A stretch of 64,000 nucleotides of DNA from Halorientalis sp. LT38 (lineage in GTDB: Archaea > Halobacteriota > Halobacteria > Halobacteriales > Haloarculaceae). Below, piece after piece: positions 19,113 to 29,604 of the stretch (position 1 is its first letter; every line of letters starts with the position of its first letter). The stretch lies in NCBI RefSeq assembly GCF_037031225.1, contig NZ_JAYEZN010000001.1:992001-1056000 (forward strand), in the 5' to 3' direction. The translations under genes were made by a program, and so were the position numbers. The notes beneath the pieces are model-generated. The model saw only the letters and a program-made list of their open reading frames with translations, was not told where the DNA came from and searched no databases.

Positions 19113-20009
19113 ATGAGATTCATCGAGGAGGTGGTGGTCGAAGAGTTCCTGCCGACGTTCCGGTCGATGCTGGCCGAGGCGCTGCGGGAGCGCGGGCTGA
19201 CCCAGAGCGAGGTAGCCGAACTCCTCGGGATCAGCCAGAGCGCGGTCTCGAAGTACGTCCACGGCGAGGTCGCGCGAAACGAGCGGCTGCTGACCGACGA
19301 GCGACTGGTGGACCTCGTCGAGCGGCTGGGCCACGGGCTGACCGAGGGCGAGATGAGCCCCGTCCAGGCGCTGGTCGAGACGGAGGTGGTCATCCGCCAG
19401 CTCGAACAGGGGGACGTGCTGGCCCAGCTCCACCAGGAAGCGGTGCCGGAACTCGCGTCCTACGGCGGCGCCTTCGAGGTCCACGACCCCGACAGCGACG
19501 TCCGGGTGGCCGAGCAGGCGCTGGCCTCGGTCCGGCGTGGGCTCACCGTGGTCGAGAACACCGCCGACTTCGCCCGGTACATCCCCGCGGTCGGGACGAA
19601 CCTCGTCGAAGCGCTGCCTGACGCCGGCGGCATCGAGGACGTGGTCGCGGTCCCCGGCCGGATCATCGAGCTGAAGGGCCGGCCGGAGGTCCCCGCCGAA
19701 CCCGAGTTCGGCGTCAGCGAGTACGTCGCGAGCGTGCTGCTGACCGCCCGCGAACACGGCAGCGACGCGCGCGCGGCCGTCAACGTCCGATACGACCCCA
19801 CGCTGCTCGACGCACTCGAAGCCGCCGGGCACAGTGCGATCGAGTTCGACGCCGAGAAAGGGATCGAATCGGCCATTCCCGCCGCGCTCGAACGCGAGCC
19901 CGACGCCGACGTGCTCTACCAGACCGGCGGATTCGGGATCGAGCCCGTCATCTACGTCCTCGGCCCGGACGCGCCGACGGTCGCCGAGCGGCTGCGGGAC
20001 GCCCTCTGA
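19113..20009 (+). CDS. HTH-ThiN thiamine-responsive regulator (ThiR-like)
   Basis: 298 residues from MRFIEEVVVEEFLPTFRSML; an upstream GTG/ATG extension to 19044 would overlap the promoter. The N-terminal ~85 residues carry an Xre-like HTH (ALRERGLTQSEVAELLGISQ, then SAVSKYVHGEVARNE). The C-terminal ~170 residues form a ThiN-type domain (VAEQALASVRRGLTVVENTA, IPAVGTNLVEALPDA, DVVAVPGRIIELKGRP, GFGIEPVIYVLG). ThiN in ThiDN makes thiamine phosphate. When joined to an HTH in archaea it acts as the ThiR repressor, sensing thiamine phosphates and controlling thi4/thiC. Thi4 is encoded 7 kb away and is a plausible target. The gene overlaps the next by one base (TGATG). Confidence 0.82.
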   Translation: MRFIEEVVVEEFLPTFRSMLAEALRERGLTQSEVAELLGISQSAVSKYVHGEVARNERLLTDERLVDLVERLGHGLTEGEMSPVQALVETEVVIRQLEQGDVLAQLHQEAVPELASYGGAFEVHDPDSDVRVAEQALASVRRGLTVVENTADFARYIPAVGTNLVEALPDAGGIEDVVAVPGRIIELKGRPEVPAEPEFGVSEYVASVLLTAREHGSDARAAVNVRYDPTLLDALEAAGHSAIEFDAEKGIESAIPAALEREPDADVLYQTGGFGIEPVIYVLGPDAPTVAERLRDAL

Positions 20010-20680
20010 TGGCCGACGCCGACCGGGTCCGGGACTTCTACGGCCGATGGGCGCACCTGTACGACCGGCTGGCGACCGCTCCCGGTGTCCGCTCCTGGCG
20101 GCGTCGGGCCGCCGCGGCCCTCGACCTCGAACCGGGCGACACCGTCGTGGAGATGGGCTGTGGCACCGGCGCGAACTTCCCCTCGCTGTGCGAGCGGGTC
20201 GGCCCCGAGGGACGCGTCGTCGGCGTCGACCTGACGCCGGCGGTGCTCGAGCGGGCACGGGCGCGCAGCGCCGACCGCGGCTGGGCGAACGTCCACTGCT
20301 GTCTCGGGGACGCCACGCGGCCCCCCGTCTCCGGCCCCGTCGACGCCGTCCTCGGCACGTTCGTCCTCGGGATGTTCCCGGACCCGGCGGCGGCAATCGC
20401 GGAGTGGTGCGAGCTGTGTCGACCGGGCGGCCGCGTCGCCGTCTGCAACTTCCAGCGGAGCCCGCATCCACTCGCCTGGCCGCTGAACCGCGCGTTCGGG
20501 GCGTTCGTCTGGGCGTCGTCGCCCGGGTGGGAGCGTCCCGACGGCCCGGTGACGACGGCGTTCGAAGACCGGGTGGCCGCCGGCCGGACGGCGCTCGCCG
20601 CCCGCACCGAGGATCGCCGGTTCGAGCGCTTCGCGGGCGGCTATCTCGGCCTGCTCACTGGCCGAGTACCTGCCGAATAG
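20009..20680 (+). CDS. class I SAM-dependent methyltransferase
   Basis: 223 residues. The N-terminus (DFYGRWAHLYDRLAT) and motif I VVEMGCGTGANF (~residue 47), acidic motif II VVGVDLTPAVLERAR and motif IV VDAVLGTFVLGMF mark a UbiE/Coq5-like Rossmann methyltransferase. The substrate is unknown; members near this shape methylate quinones, lipids or small molecules. The ATG shares a base with the stop of the ThiN-domain regulator, so the two are translationally coupled, which hints at a link with thiamine or cofactor metabolism but does not prove one. A T6 tract follows the stop. Confidence 0.85.
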   Translation: MADADRVRDFYGRWAHLYDRLATAPGVRSWRRRAAAALDLEPGDTVVEMGCGTGANFPSLCERVGPEGRVVGVDLTPAVLERARARSADRGWANVHCCLGDATRPPVSGPVDAVLGTFVLGMFPDPAAAIAEWCELCRPGGRVAVCNFQRSPHPLAWPLNRAFGAFVWASSPGWERPDGPVTTAFEDRVAAGRTALAARTEDRRFERFAGGYLGLLTGRVPAE

Positions 20681-20686
20681 GAACGC

Positions 20687-20692
20687 TTTTTT
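20687..20692 (+). terminator. oligo-T terminator after the methyltransferase
   Basis: T6 tract 7 bases after the stop at 20680 and before the next start at 20716. Oligo-T tracts terminate archaeal RNA polymerase. The same AT-rich spot could also serve as the promoter of the following gene. Confidence 0.45.
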
Positions 20693-20715
20693 CCGTGGTT
20701 TCGGTTCGTGTGTAT

Positions 20716-22029
20716 ATGTCGCTCGCCCACCGACTCGCGCCGCTCGCGGTCGCCCTCCTCCTCGTCCTCGCGGGGTGTGGGGCCGGCCCGAGCGACGGGA
20801 CGGCGACGGAACCGACGGACGCTGAATCGCCGGCGGCCGCCGACACGCCAGCCGCGACCGACGACCCGAACCAGACGGCCACTCCGACGGGCACCGACAC
20901 GCCCGCCGAACCCGCGAACCGGAGCGACGACGGTGGGGGCAACGAGACGGCCGCGTACAGCGTACAGGTCCAGAACGGGACGCTGCCGTTCGACGCGAAC
21001 CGGACGTTAGTGCGAACGCAGTCGCTGCTAGGGACCGACGTGGAGCCCCGTCCCGTGCGGATCCAGAACCTGAGCGAGTGGCGCCGGACGCTTCCCCGCA
21101 TCGGGGCGAGTCCGCTCAACGCCGCGCTGGGCTTCGAGAACGTCTCCGTGAACTGGAGCCAGCCCACCGGCGCGACGAGAGGGACGGGCTACGTCGCCAT
21201 CCACCCCGGTGCAGGCGCGCCCGGGGCGACCGAGCGCGTGCTCGCACACGAGTTCACCCACATGGTCCAGTACCAGGCGAACCAGCTCCCGTGGCTCGAC
21301 CGGTTCCGGACCGAGCGGGTGCTCACCGACCAGGCGAAGGTCTACCGCGCCCTGCAGGAGGGCGCCGCAGTCTTCACCGCAGACGCCTACGCTGATCGGT
21401 ACCTGGACGTGCAGAACAACTCCGCGTTCATCCGCGAACAGTACGAACAGGGCGGGGCCTCCTATCAGTCCGCGCTGGCACCGTACCTGTTCGGCTCGCA
21501 GTACGTGGCCCAGCAGGTGGACACACCGGCGAACCTCACGGCCGTCTACCAGAACCCGCCGCGGACGACCGAGCAGTTGCTCCACAACTACACCCGGGCC
21601 GAGGAACCGGAGGCGAACCTGACCGTCACCACGACGAGGACGGGCGCCGACTGGCGGTTCCTGGGCAACAACACGCTGGGCGAGCTGACGGTTCGGCACT
21701 CGCTCGGCACGGAACTGTCGCGCGACCGGGCCACCGCCGCGGCGACGGGCTGGGGCAGTGACGAGCTCCACGTGTTCCAGAACACGAGCGCCGTGGACCG
21801 CTACGGCTGGGCCTGGATCTTCCAGTGGGACAACAGCAACGAGGCCGACGAGGCCGCAGCCGCGCTCGAGGAGTACGAGAGCATCCGGGAGACCGACCAG
21901 GGCGTCGACTTCGAGACGCGGCGCATCGGCGACGAGACGACTGCCCTCGTGTTCGGCGACCCGCAGTTCGTCGAGGCGGCCAGCGTGGACGGGACTACGG
22001 CGAACGTGACCGTCGCAGTCGGCTCTTGA
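20716..22029 (+). CDS. lipoprotein zinc metalloprotease-like protein (HExxH)
   Basis: 437 residues from MSLAHRLAPLAVALLLVLAG with a lipobox (LAGC, Cys ~21), so probably a membrane-anchored exported lipoprotein. A Thr/Pro/Asp-rich linker (~25-85) precedes the catalytic region. There, VLAHEFTHMVQYQ provides HEFTH (about residue 178) and LQEGAAVFTADAY, ~40 residues later, provides the likely third zinc ligand Glu, a gluzincin-like arrangement. Many N-x-S/T sequons are present (NETAAYS, NQTA, NNTLG). I cannot place it in a named peptidase family. The substrate is unknown. Another HExxH exported protein is encoded at 24-26 kb. Confidence 0.72.
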   Translation: MSLAHRLAPLAVALLLVLAGCGAGPSDGTATEPTDAESPAAADTPAATDDPNQTATPTGTDTPAEPANRSDDGGGNETAAYSVQVQNGTLPFDANRTLVRTQSLLGTDVEPRPVRIQNLSEWRRTLPRIGASPLNAALGFENVSVNWSQPTGATRGTGYVAIHPGAGAPGATERVLAHEFTHMVQYQANQLPWLDRFRTERVLTDQAKVYRALQEGAAVFTADAYADRYLDVQNNSAFIREQYEQGGASYQSALAPYLFGSQYVAQQVDTPANLTAVYQNPPRTTEQLLHNYTRAEEPEANLTVTTTRTGADWRFLGNNTLGELTVRHSLGTELSRDRATAAATGWGSDELHVFQNTSAVDRYGWAWIFQWDNSNEADEAAAALEEYESIRETDQGVDFETRRIGDETTALVFGDPQFVEAASVDGTTANVTVAVGS

Positions 22030-22047
22030 CCGGCGACCGCACCGATT

Positions 22048-22812
22048 TTACGGCCGGTATAGCTCCGCGTGGTCCTCGCAGAATTCAGGCTCGCGCAGTT
22101 GCGCCTCGATCACGCCGGGCTGGCGGTGTGGGTTCGCCAGCCGACACCCCTCCTGCTCGCAGAAGGCCTCGCCCGTCGCGAGATAGTGGTAGGCCTGCAG
22201 CACGTACCCCCGCAGCGCCTCGGTCGTCCGGGGGTCGTCCTCGACCAGGAACTCGCCCTCGACCTCGGCTTCGAGGACTTCGCGGGGCGGCGCGTCGCCG
22301 CTGACCATCGCCGTGCGCTGTTTCACCCTGTAGTACTGCTCGGGTTTGGCGGGCGCCTCGTACAGGCCGGGTACCGAGACGAGCGCCGGCTGGCCGAGGA
22401 CGTTCACGCGCTTGTGCCAGCGGCCGTCGTGGTCGCCCCAGGTCCCCAGGACGCGATCGAGCAGCGGGACGTGCAGGTGCGAGAGCGACCGCTCAGCGGC
22501 CGGCAGAAGCTCCCGGAGTGCCTCCTGAACGGCCAGGCCGTCGTAGATGACGCCCCCGGCGCGTTCCGGGTGTTCGAGCGCGCGTTCCTCGTAGCGGACG
22601 ATCCCCAGCATCGTGTTCCCCGTCTCCCGGTCGTAGGGGTCTAGGACGCGAGCCTCGGCGAAGGCCTCGGCGAGGTCGTCGTCGGAGCGCACGTCGAGAA
22701 AGCGGTCGCGGACGGTGACCTCGGCCGCGACGCGCTCGTCGAGCCACTCCGCGATCGCGTCGGCGTCGGCCTCGGTCGTGGGCGCGCGGTAGAGGGTGAC
22801 GCAGTCGACCAT
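22048..22812 (-). CDS. DUF6775-like putative metallopeptidase (archaemetzincin-related)
   Basis: 254 residues. The central block DRVLGTWGDHDGRWHKRVNV, followed by GQPALVSVPGLYEAPAKPEQYY, matches what I know of haloarchaeal DUF6775 proteins, described as putative metallopeptidases related to archaemetzincins. The C-terminal CEQEGC ... FCEDH motif could bind zinc. A canonical HExxHxxGxxH helix is not seen, so catalysis is uncertain. It has a strong ribosome binding site: GGAGGT five bases before the ATG (22816-22821 on the minus strand). It is convergent with the lipoprotein protease, with 18 bases between the stops. Confidence 0.6.
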   Translation of the reverse strand: MVDCVTLYRAPTTEADADAIAEWLDERVAAEVTVRDRFLDVRSDDDLAEAFAEARVLDPYDRETGNTMLGIVRYEERALEHPERAGGVIYDGLAVQEALRELLPAAERSLSHLHVPLLDRVLGTWGDHDGRWHKRVNVLGQPALVSVPGLYEAPAKPEQYYRVKQRTAMVSGDAPPREVLEAEVEGEFLVEDDPRTTEALRGYVLQAYHYLATGEAFCEQEGCRLANPHRQPGVIEAQLREPEFCEDHAELYRP

Positions 22813-22815
22813 AAT

Positions 22816-22821
22816 ATACCT
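22816..22821 (-). promoter_or_regulatory. unusually good Shine-Dalgarno for the DUF6775-like gene
   Basis: The minus strand reads GGAGGTATATT then ATG. Most genes in the window have no clear Shine-Dalgarno, so this start is well supported and the mRNA should carry a leader. Confidence 0.6.
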
Positions 22822-22864
22822 CCGAGTGCGCCCGAGTTACGGGTTTTGGGTCACCCGGGTCGCC

Positions 22865-24148
22865 TCAGGCGTCCGTCGTCGGTGTCGAGTCGGCGGTCGT
22901 CCCTGCGGCCTCGCCCTCACCGAAGGCCCGAACGCGTCCGTCGGCGCTGCCCACGACGAGCAGGTCGCCGGTCACGGCGAGGGAATGGTTGTCCCGGTAG
23001 CCACCGGTGTCGGTCCAGATGGCCGTCCCATCCGCGAGCGCTCTGGCCTCGAGGACGTCGCCGGCCGCGACGTAAACGACCCCGTCGGCGACGGCGGTCC
23101 CGTAGACGCCGCGCTCGCCGTAACTGCGACACCACAGTCGCTCGCCGTCGCTCCGGTCGTGGACGTAGAGGGTTCCGCCTGCGACGGCGTCCCGCTCAGA
23201 CTCGGTCCGCACCGACCCGACGACGATCGCGCTGTCCGTCACCACCGGGGTCCGGAGCTCCTCGGTCTCTCCCTCGAAGGTCCACAGCCGATCACCGGTC
23301 GCGAGGTCGAAGCCGAGTACGCGTCCCATCTCGCCGACGAACACCGTGCCGTCGCGGACGGCGACCGACCCGTGCGGGGCGACGTCATCGACCTCCCAGT
23401 CGACCGTCCCGTCCGCCGTGTCGACCGCACGCAGCGGGTCGTCGCCGAACACCAGCGTCCCGTCCGCGGCCGCACCGACCGCGTCCCCGTCGACGACCCA
23501 GCGCTCGTCGCCGGTCCCGACCTCCACCGCGTAGACGCCGTCGGGGCCGCTGGCGAACACCGCCCCGTCGGCGGCCACGACGTTCCCGTTCCGATCGAAC
23601 GAACCGACGGCGTGGACCCATCGGCGCTCGCCGGTCGCGGCGTCGACGCCGTGGAGGCCGTCCGTTCCGGGGACGACGACGATGCGGTCGTCCGACGGCC
23701 CGACGACCGCCGGGACGCCGCCCGAGTCGAGGGCGTCGTACCGCCAGTCGACCACGCCGGTGGCGGGGTCCAGTGCGGCCAGCGCGCGCCCCTGGTACGT
23801 TCCGACGTAGACGGTCCCCGCGTCGACGACGGGATAGCTGTGGCCGATCGCACCCTGCCCGTCGGCCGGTTCCGCCTGGAACTCCCAGCCGCGGACGACG
23901 GACTCGCGCGGCCCGGGCGCGCTCGTGTGGCCCGTGTTCCCCGCGTCGCGGTGTCGCATCGGCCAGTCCCCCGCTTCGGTCACCGCGAGTGCGTCGTCCG
24001 CGGCGTCGCCGACCGTCGATTCGAAGCCCGTACTCTCCTCGCAGCTATCGTCGCTCACGGTCCGCGTGCAGCCCGCCACCCCCACGGCGCCAGCGACCGC
24101 GACGCTCTGCAGTACCCGTCGACGACTCGGTGTCCCTTCGATCCCCAT
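22865..24148 (-). CDS. PQQ-type beta-propeller lipoprotein (Tat substrate)
   Basis: 427 residues. The N-terminus SRRRVLQSVAVAGAVGVAGC combines a twin-arginine motif with a lipobox, so a Tat-exported, lipid-anchored protein is likely. The rest is repeated PQQ_2/WD-like blades: VYVGTYQGRALAALDPATGV, VVVPGTDGLHGVDAATGERR, VFASGPDGVYAVEVGTGDER, VFVGEMGRVLGFDLATGDRL, YVHDRSDGERLWC, VYVAAGDVLEARALADGT and VVGSADGRVRAFGEG, about 7-8 blades. No PQQ-dehydrogenase catalytic residues are evident. It is probably a BamB-like scaffold or binding protein; the partner is unknown. Confidence 0.85.
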   Translation of the reverse strand: MGIEGTPSRRRVLQSVAVAGAVGVAGCTRTVSDDSCEESTGFESTVGDAADDALAVTEAGDWPMRHRDAGNTGHTSAPGPRESVVRGWEFQAEPADGQGAIGHSYPVVDAGTVYVGTYQGRALAALDPATGVVDWRYDALDSGGVPAVVGPSDDRIVVVPGTDGLHGVDAATGERRWVHAVGSFDRNGNVVAADGAVFASGPDGVYAVEVGTGDERWVVDGDAVGAAADGTLVFGDDPLRAVDTADGTVDWEVDDVAPHGSVAVRDGTVFVGEMGRVLGFDLATGDRLWTFEGETEELRTPVVTDSAIVVGSVRTESERDAVAGGTLYVHDRSDGERLWCRSYGERGVYGTAVADGVVYVAAGDVLEARALADGTAIWTDTGGYRDNHSLAVTGDLLVVGSADGRVRAFGEGEAAGTTADSTPTTDA

Positions 24149-24253
24149 CTCGTGACGTATCGCCCGATCCCACGGATGAGTGTTTCTATCAGACAGGTAG
24201 TCGACTCCCCACGAGAGATTCGCTCCGGGCCCGAAACGACCGTTCGGAGTACG

Positions 24254-26266
24254 TCAGAAGGGCCGGGATCGCAGCGCCCGGACCGCCAGAAGTGCGGTGG
24301 CGAGCACGGCGACGGAAACGCCGAACCCGGCGCCGTCGGCGGCGGTCGCGCTGGCTCCGTCACCCGGCTCGGTCGCGGGCGCCTCGACGGTCACCGTCGT
24401 CGAGGCGTTCCCGGCCGTGTAGCGGTGGACCCCGACGCCCGGCGCGTCGGCGAAGGCGACCGTTCGATCGGCGCCCGGCTGGACGACGACCGAGCGCGTG
24501 TCGATCACCGTGTCGTTCCGGCGGAGGGTGATGGTCCCGGCGGCCGGGACCGGTGCGTCGTTGCCGACCGCCGCCGTCAGACCGACCCGGTCGCCGGCAT
24601 CGATGCGTGACGCGTTCGAGCGCAGGTCGGCGACCGTCGGCGCGGCCGGCTCGCTGACCCCGACGGTCACCGACTCCGTCCCGACCGCGAGCGTGTAGGT
24701 CCCCGTTTCGTCGAAGGCGTGTGAGAAGGTCAGTGTGCGGCCCTCGTCGGGGTCGAGCGACCCGGTCCGCCGAGAGACGGCCTCACCGTCGACCGTCAGT
24801 GCGGCGTCGAACGTCCCGCTCGCGTCCCCGGTGTTCTCGACCAGCACCGTCAGGGAGAGCCGCTCGTCGGTGGCGAGTTGGACCGGCGCTCCGGCTTCGA
24901 GGGAGCCGTTGCGGTAGGGGCCGTCCACGCGATAGCGGTCGGCGGCCGGCCCGAGAGAGTACTCGAAGCGTGGGGCAGCGCCCTCGAAGGCACGCTGGTG
25001 TTCGATCTCGCTCCACGTCGACGGTCGCGCGTCGGTCGTGGTGTACCGGTGGGTGAGGTCGCCGACCGTCGAACCGCCGGTCGCGCTCGCGAACTGCCGG
25101 AGGTCCGGACCGGTCACGGGATCGCCCGCCGCGTTCACGCGTCGGAACACGCCCTGGAGGGTGCGGCCGTCGGTCGCCAGTCGGGTCCGCCGGTCGAGTT
25201 CGCCGGCGACGAGCGCGCCGCGGAGATACGGCGTCATCTCCGTCCAGGTGCCCGGTTGCGAGAGAATCGTGTCGCGCTCGGAGCGGCGTTCACCGAGTGC
25301 CAGCCGGTCTCGGAATTCGTCGTAGTCGATCAGGCCCTGTTCGAGTGTGATGAGTGCCGCGTAGTAGGAGGCACTGGCTTCGGTGAACCAGCGGGCCTCG
25401 GCCTCCGTCAGGTAGTCCTGGCGCGTGTGGACGTACTCGTGGACCCAGACGTTGTCCGCCGTGTCGACCATCTCGGTATCGCGCACCCAGAAGGCGTCGT
25501 CGCCGGTCTGGAGCCCCTGGACGGACCAGCCGACGCCGGTGGTCGGCGCGGCGAACATGAACACGCTGTCGTCGCGGTCGCCGACGCGCAGGCGGTCCGC
25601 GGCGTCGATCGTCGACTCGAAGATCCGGTCGGGTGACTCCCGGAGCTCCGCCGCCTCGGGTACGATCAGCCTGAACCGCTGGCCGTGGGCGAGCCGAGTG
25701 GACTCGCTGTAGGGGCCCAGATAGGAGATGGACTCGCTGGCGACGCCCTCCCCGGGGACGGTCGTTCGGCGGTCGAGGGTGACGTTCCCGCCGCGCCAGC
25801 TCCAGGAGACGGAGACCTGCGGCGTGCGGACGATGGCCCACGGGCCGGCGTCGACGAAGACGAGGTCGCCCCGGCCGGAGAGCGGGCCCTGGGCCTCGCG
25901 CGTCTCGTTGACCGACAGCCGGTAGGTCACGCTCGGATCTTCGGTCCGGCCGTCCCACTCGTAGCCGTCGCCCGCCGCCGAGAAGCCGTCGGTGTCGATC
26001 ACCGTCGTGCGGTCCGGGAGGCCGGTCTCCAGTTCGACCAGATTCTCGGGCGGGTCGAATCGTGCAGTGACCGTGATCTCGCCGGGCTGATTCGGCGTCA
26101 GCCGAAGCGACTTCGTGAGGATCAGTTGCTCCTCCTGTGCCCCGTCGACCGTGGCATTCGTCGCGGTCGATCCCGTGGTTTCGGCGCTCGCGCCGCCACT
26201 CGCACCGAGACCGACTGCGAGAGCCACCAGAAGACAACAACACAGCACGTGTCGTCGACGTTTCAT
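24254..26266 (-). CDS. exported HExxH metallopeptidase-like protein with CARDB-type domains and C-terminal anchor
   Basis: 670 residues from the ATG at 26266 (MKRRRHVLCCCLLVALAVGL), a signal peptide with three consecutive Cys in the hydrophobic core, cleaved probably after ASA. A long N-terminal beta region (~40-240) precedes WVHEYVHTRQDYLTEAEARW (~270-290), where HEYVH and the following WFTEASASYYAA with Glu give an M61/gluzincin-like zinc site. After ~residue 430 come two CARDB-like domains (LSLTVLVENTGDASGTFDAA; GDRVGLTAAVGNDAPVPAAG). The C-terminus GAGFGVSVAVLATALLAVRA with a basic tail resembles a PGF-CTERM sorting signal, with GAGF in place of PGF. It is probably a surface-anchored protease. 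The substrate is unknown. Confidence 0.75.
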   Translation of the reverse strand: MKRRRHVLCCCLLVALAVGLGASGGASAETTGSTATNATVDGAQEEQLILTKSLRLTPNQPGEITVTARFDPPENLVELETGLPDRTTVIDTDGFSAAGDGYEWDGRTEDPSVTYRLSVNETREAQGPLSGRGDLVFVDAGPWAIVRTPQVSVSWSWRGGNVTLDRRTTVPGEGVASESISYLGPYSESTRLAHGQRFRLIVPEAAELRESPDRIFESTIDAADRLRVGDRDDSVFMFAAPTTGVGWSVQGLQTGDDAFWVRDTEMVDTADNVWVHEYVHTRQDYLTEAEARWFTEASASYYAALITLEQGLIDYDEFRDRLALGERRSERDTILSQPGTWTEMTPYLRGALVAGELDRRTRLATDGRTLQGVFRRVNAAGDPVTGPDLRQFASATGGSTVGDLTHRYTTTDARPSTWSEIEHQRAFEGAAPRFEYSLGPAADRYRVDGPYRNGSLEAGAPVQLATDERLSLTVLVENTGDASGTFDAALTVDGEAVSRRTGSLDPDEGRTLTFSHAFDETGTYTLAVGTESVTVGVSEPAAPTVADLRSNASRIDAGDRVGLTAAVGNDAPVPAAGTITLRRNDTVIDTRSVVVQPGADRTVAFADAPGVGVHRYTAGNASTTVTVEAPATEPGDGASATAADGAGFGVSVAVLATALLAVRALRSRPF

Positions 26267-26405
26267 CAACTACCTGGTGGGATAGCGCGAACTTAGTTCC
26301 GATGGCAGGCTCGACGGCCAAGTGGCTGTACTCGCGTGGCCGTTAATGCGGTGCGCAGTTCGGGTACGGAGAACGGTTGCGGAGCTGTGCGGTGGTCAGG
26401 AGCAT

Positions 26406-26426
26406 CCGCGGCGCTTTGCGCCGCGG
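26406..26426. repeat. perfect 9-bp hairpin CCGCGGCGC-TTT-GCGCCGCGG
   Basis: Perfect inverted repeat with a 3-nt loop in the gap upstream of the structured repeat. A further 8-bp stem (CTCGGCGC/GCGCCGAG) lies at 26523-26549. Confidence 0.7.
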
Positions 26427-26560
26427 TTCACCGGAAGACGGTTCACCTCACCTCGTTCCGCTCGGTTCGGTGACTGCGACTTCCGAGCACCCACTCGTTC
26501 CCTGCGGTCACTCGCGGGAACACTCGGCGCGAGTGAAACGAGCGCCGAGGGAGTGTTTCC

Positions 26561-26676
26561 CCAAGTTTTTGCGATAGTGAGGGACCTCCGGTCCCTCATA
26601 CCATGCGAACGGGCGCTTCGCGCCCGTGAGCAGATGGGGGGTTCGCCAGCGGCGAACCCCCGACGTAAAAAGTGGG
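26561..26676 (+). repeat. structured intergenic repeat, copy 1 (~116 bp, three hairpins)
   Basis: Bounded by a T-tract (CCAAGTTTTT, 26561) and an A-tract (AAAAAGTGGG, 26667-26676), an imperfect terminal inversion. Three stems lie between: 26578-26598 (9 bp, loop TCC), 26609-26627 (8 bp, loop TTC) and 26637-26661 (11 bp, loop AGC). The linker TACCATGCGA between hairpins 1 and 2 and GAGCAGA after hairpin 2 are identical in the second copy at 49885-49999. Seven bases separate it from the thi4 stop, on the opposite strand. No coding function. Confidence 0.85.
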
Positions 26677-26682
26677 TGCCGG

Positions 26683-29600
<2,918 letters not shown>

Positions 29601-29604
<4 letters not shown>

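Larger units (their letters stand above)
26270..26682. other. 413-base gap: hairpin-rich, no gene seen
   Basis: This gap separates the metallopeptidase-like gene from thi4. The first ~130 bases hold the promoter side of the 26266 gene. From about 26400 the sequence is a chain of short palindromes (e.g. 26406-26426 and 26523-26549), and from 26561 the ~115-bp structured repeat. The open frames across it are produced by the palindromes and show no conserved protein features. Confidence 0.8.
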
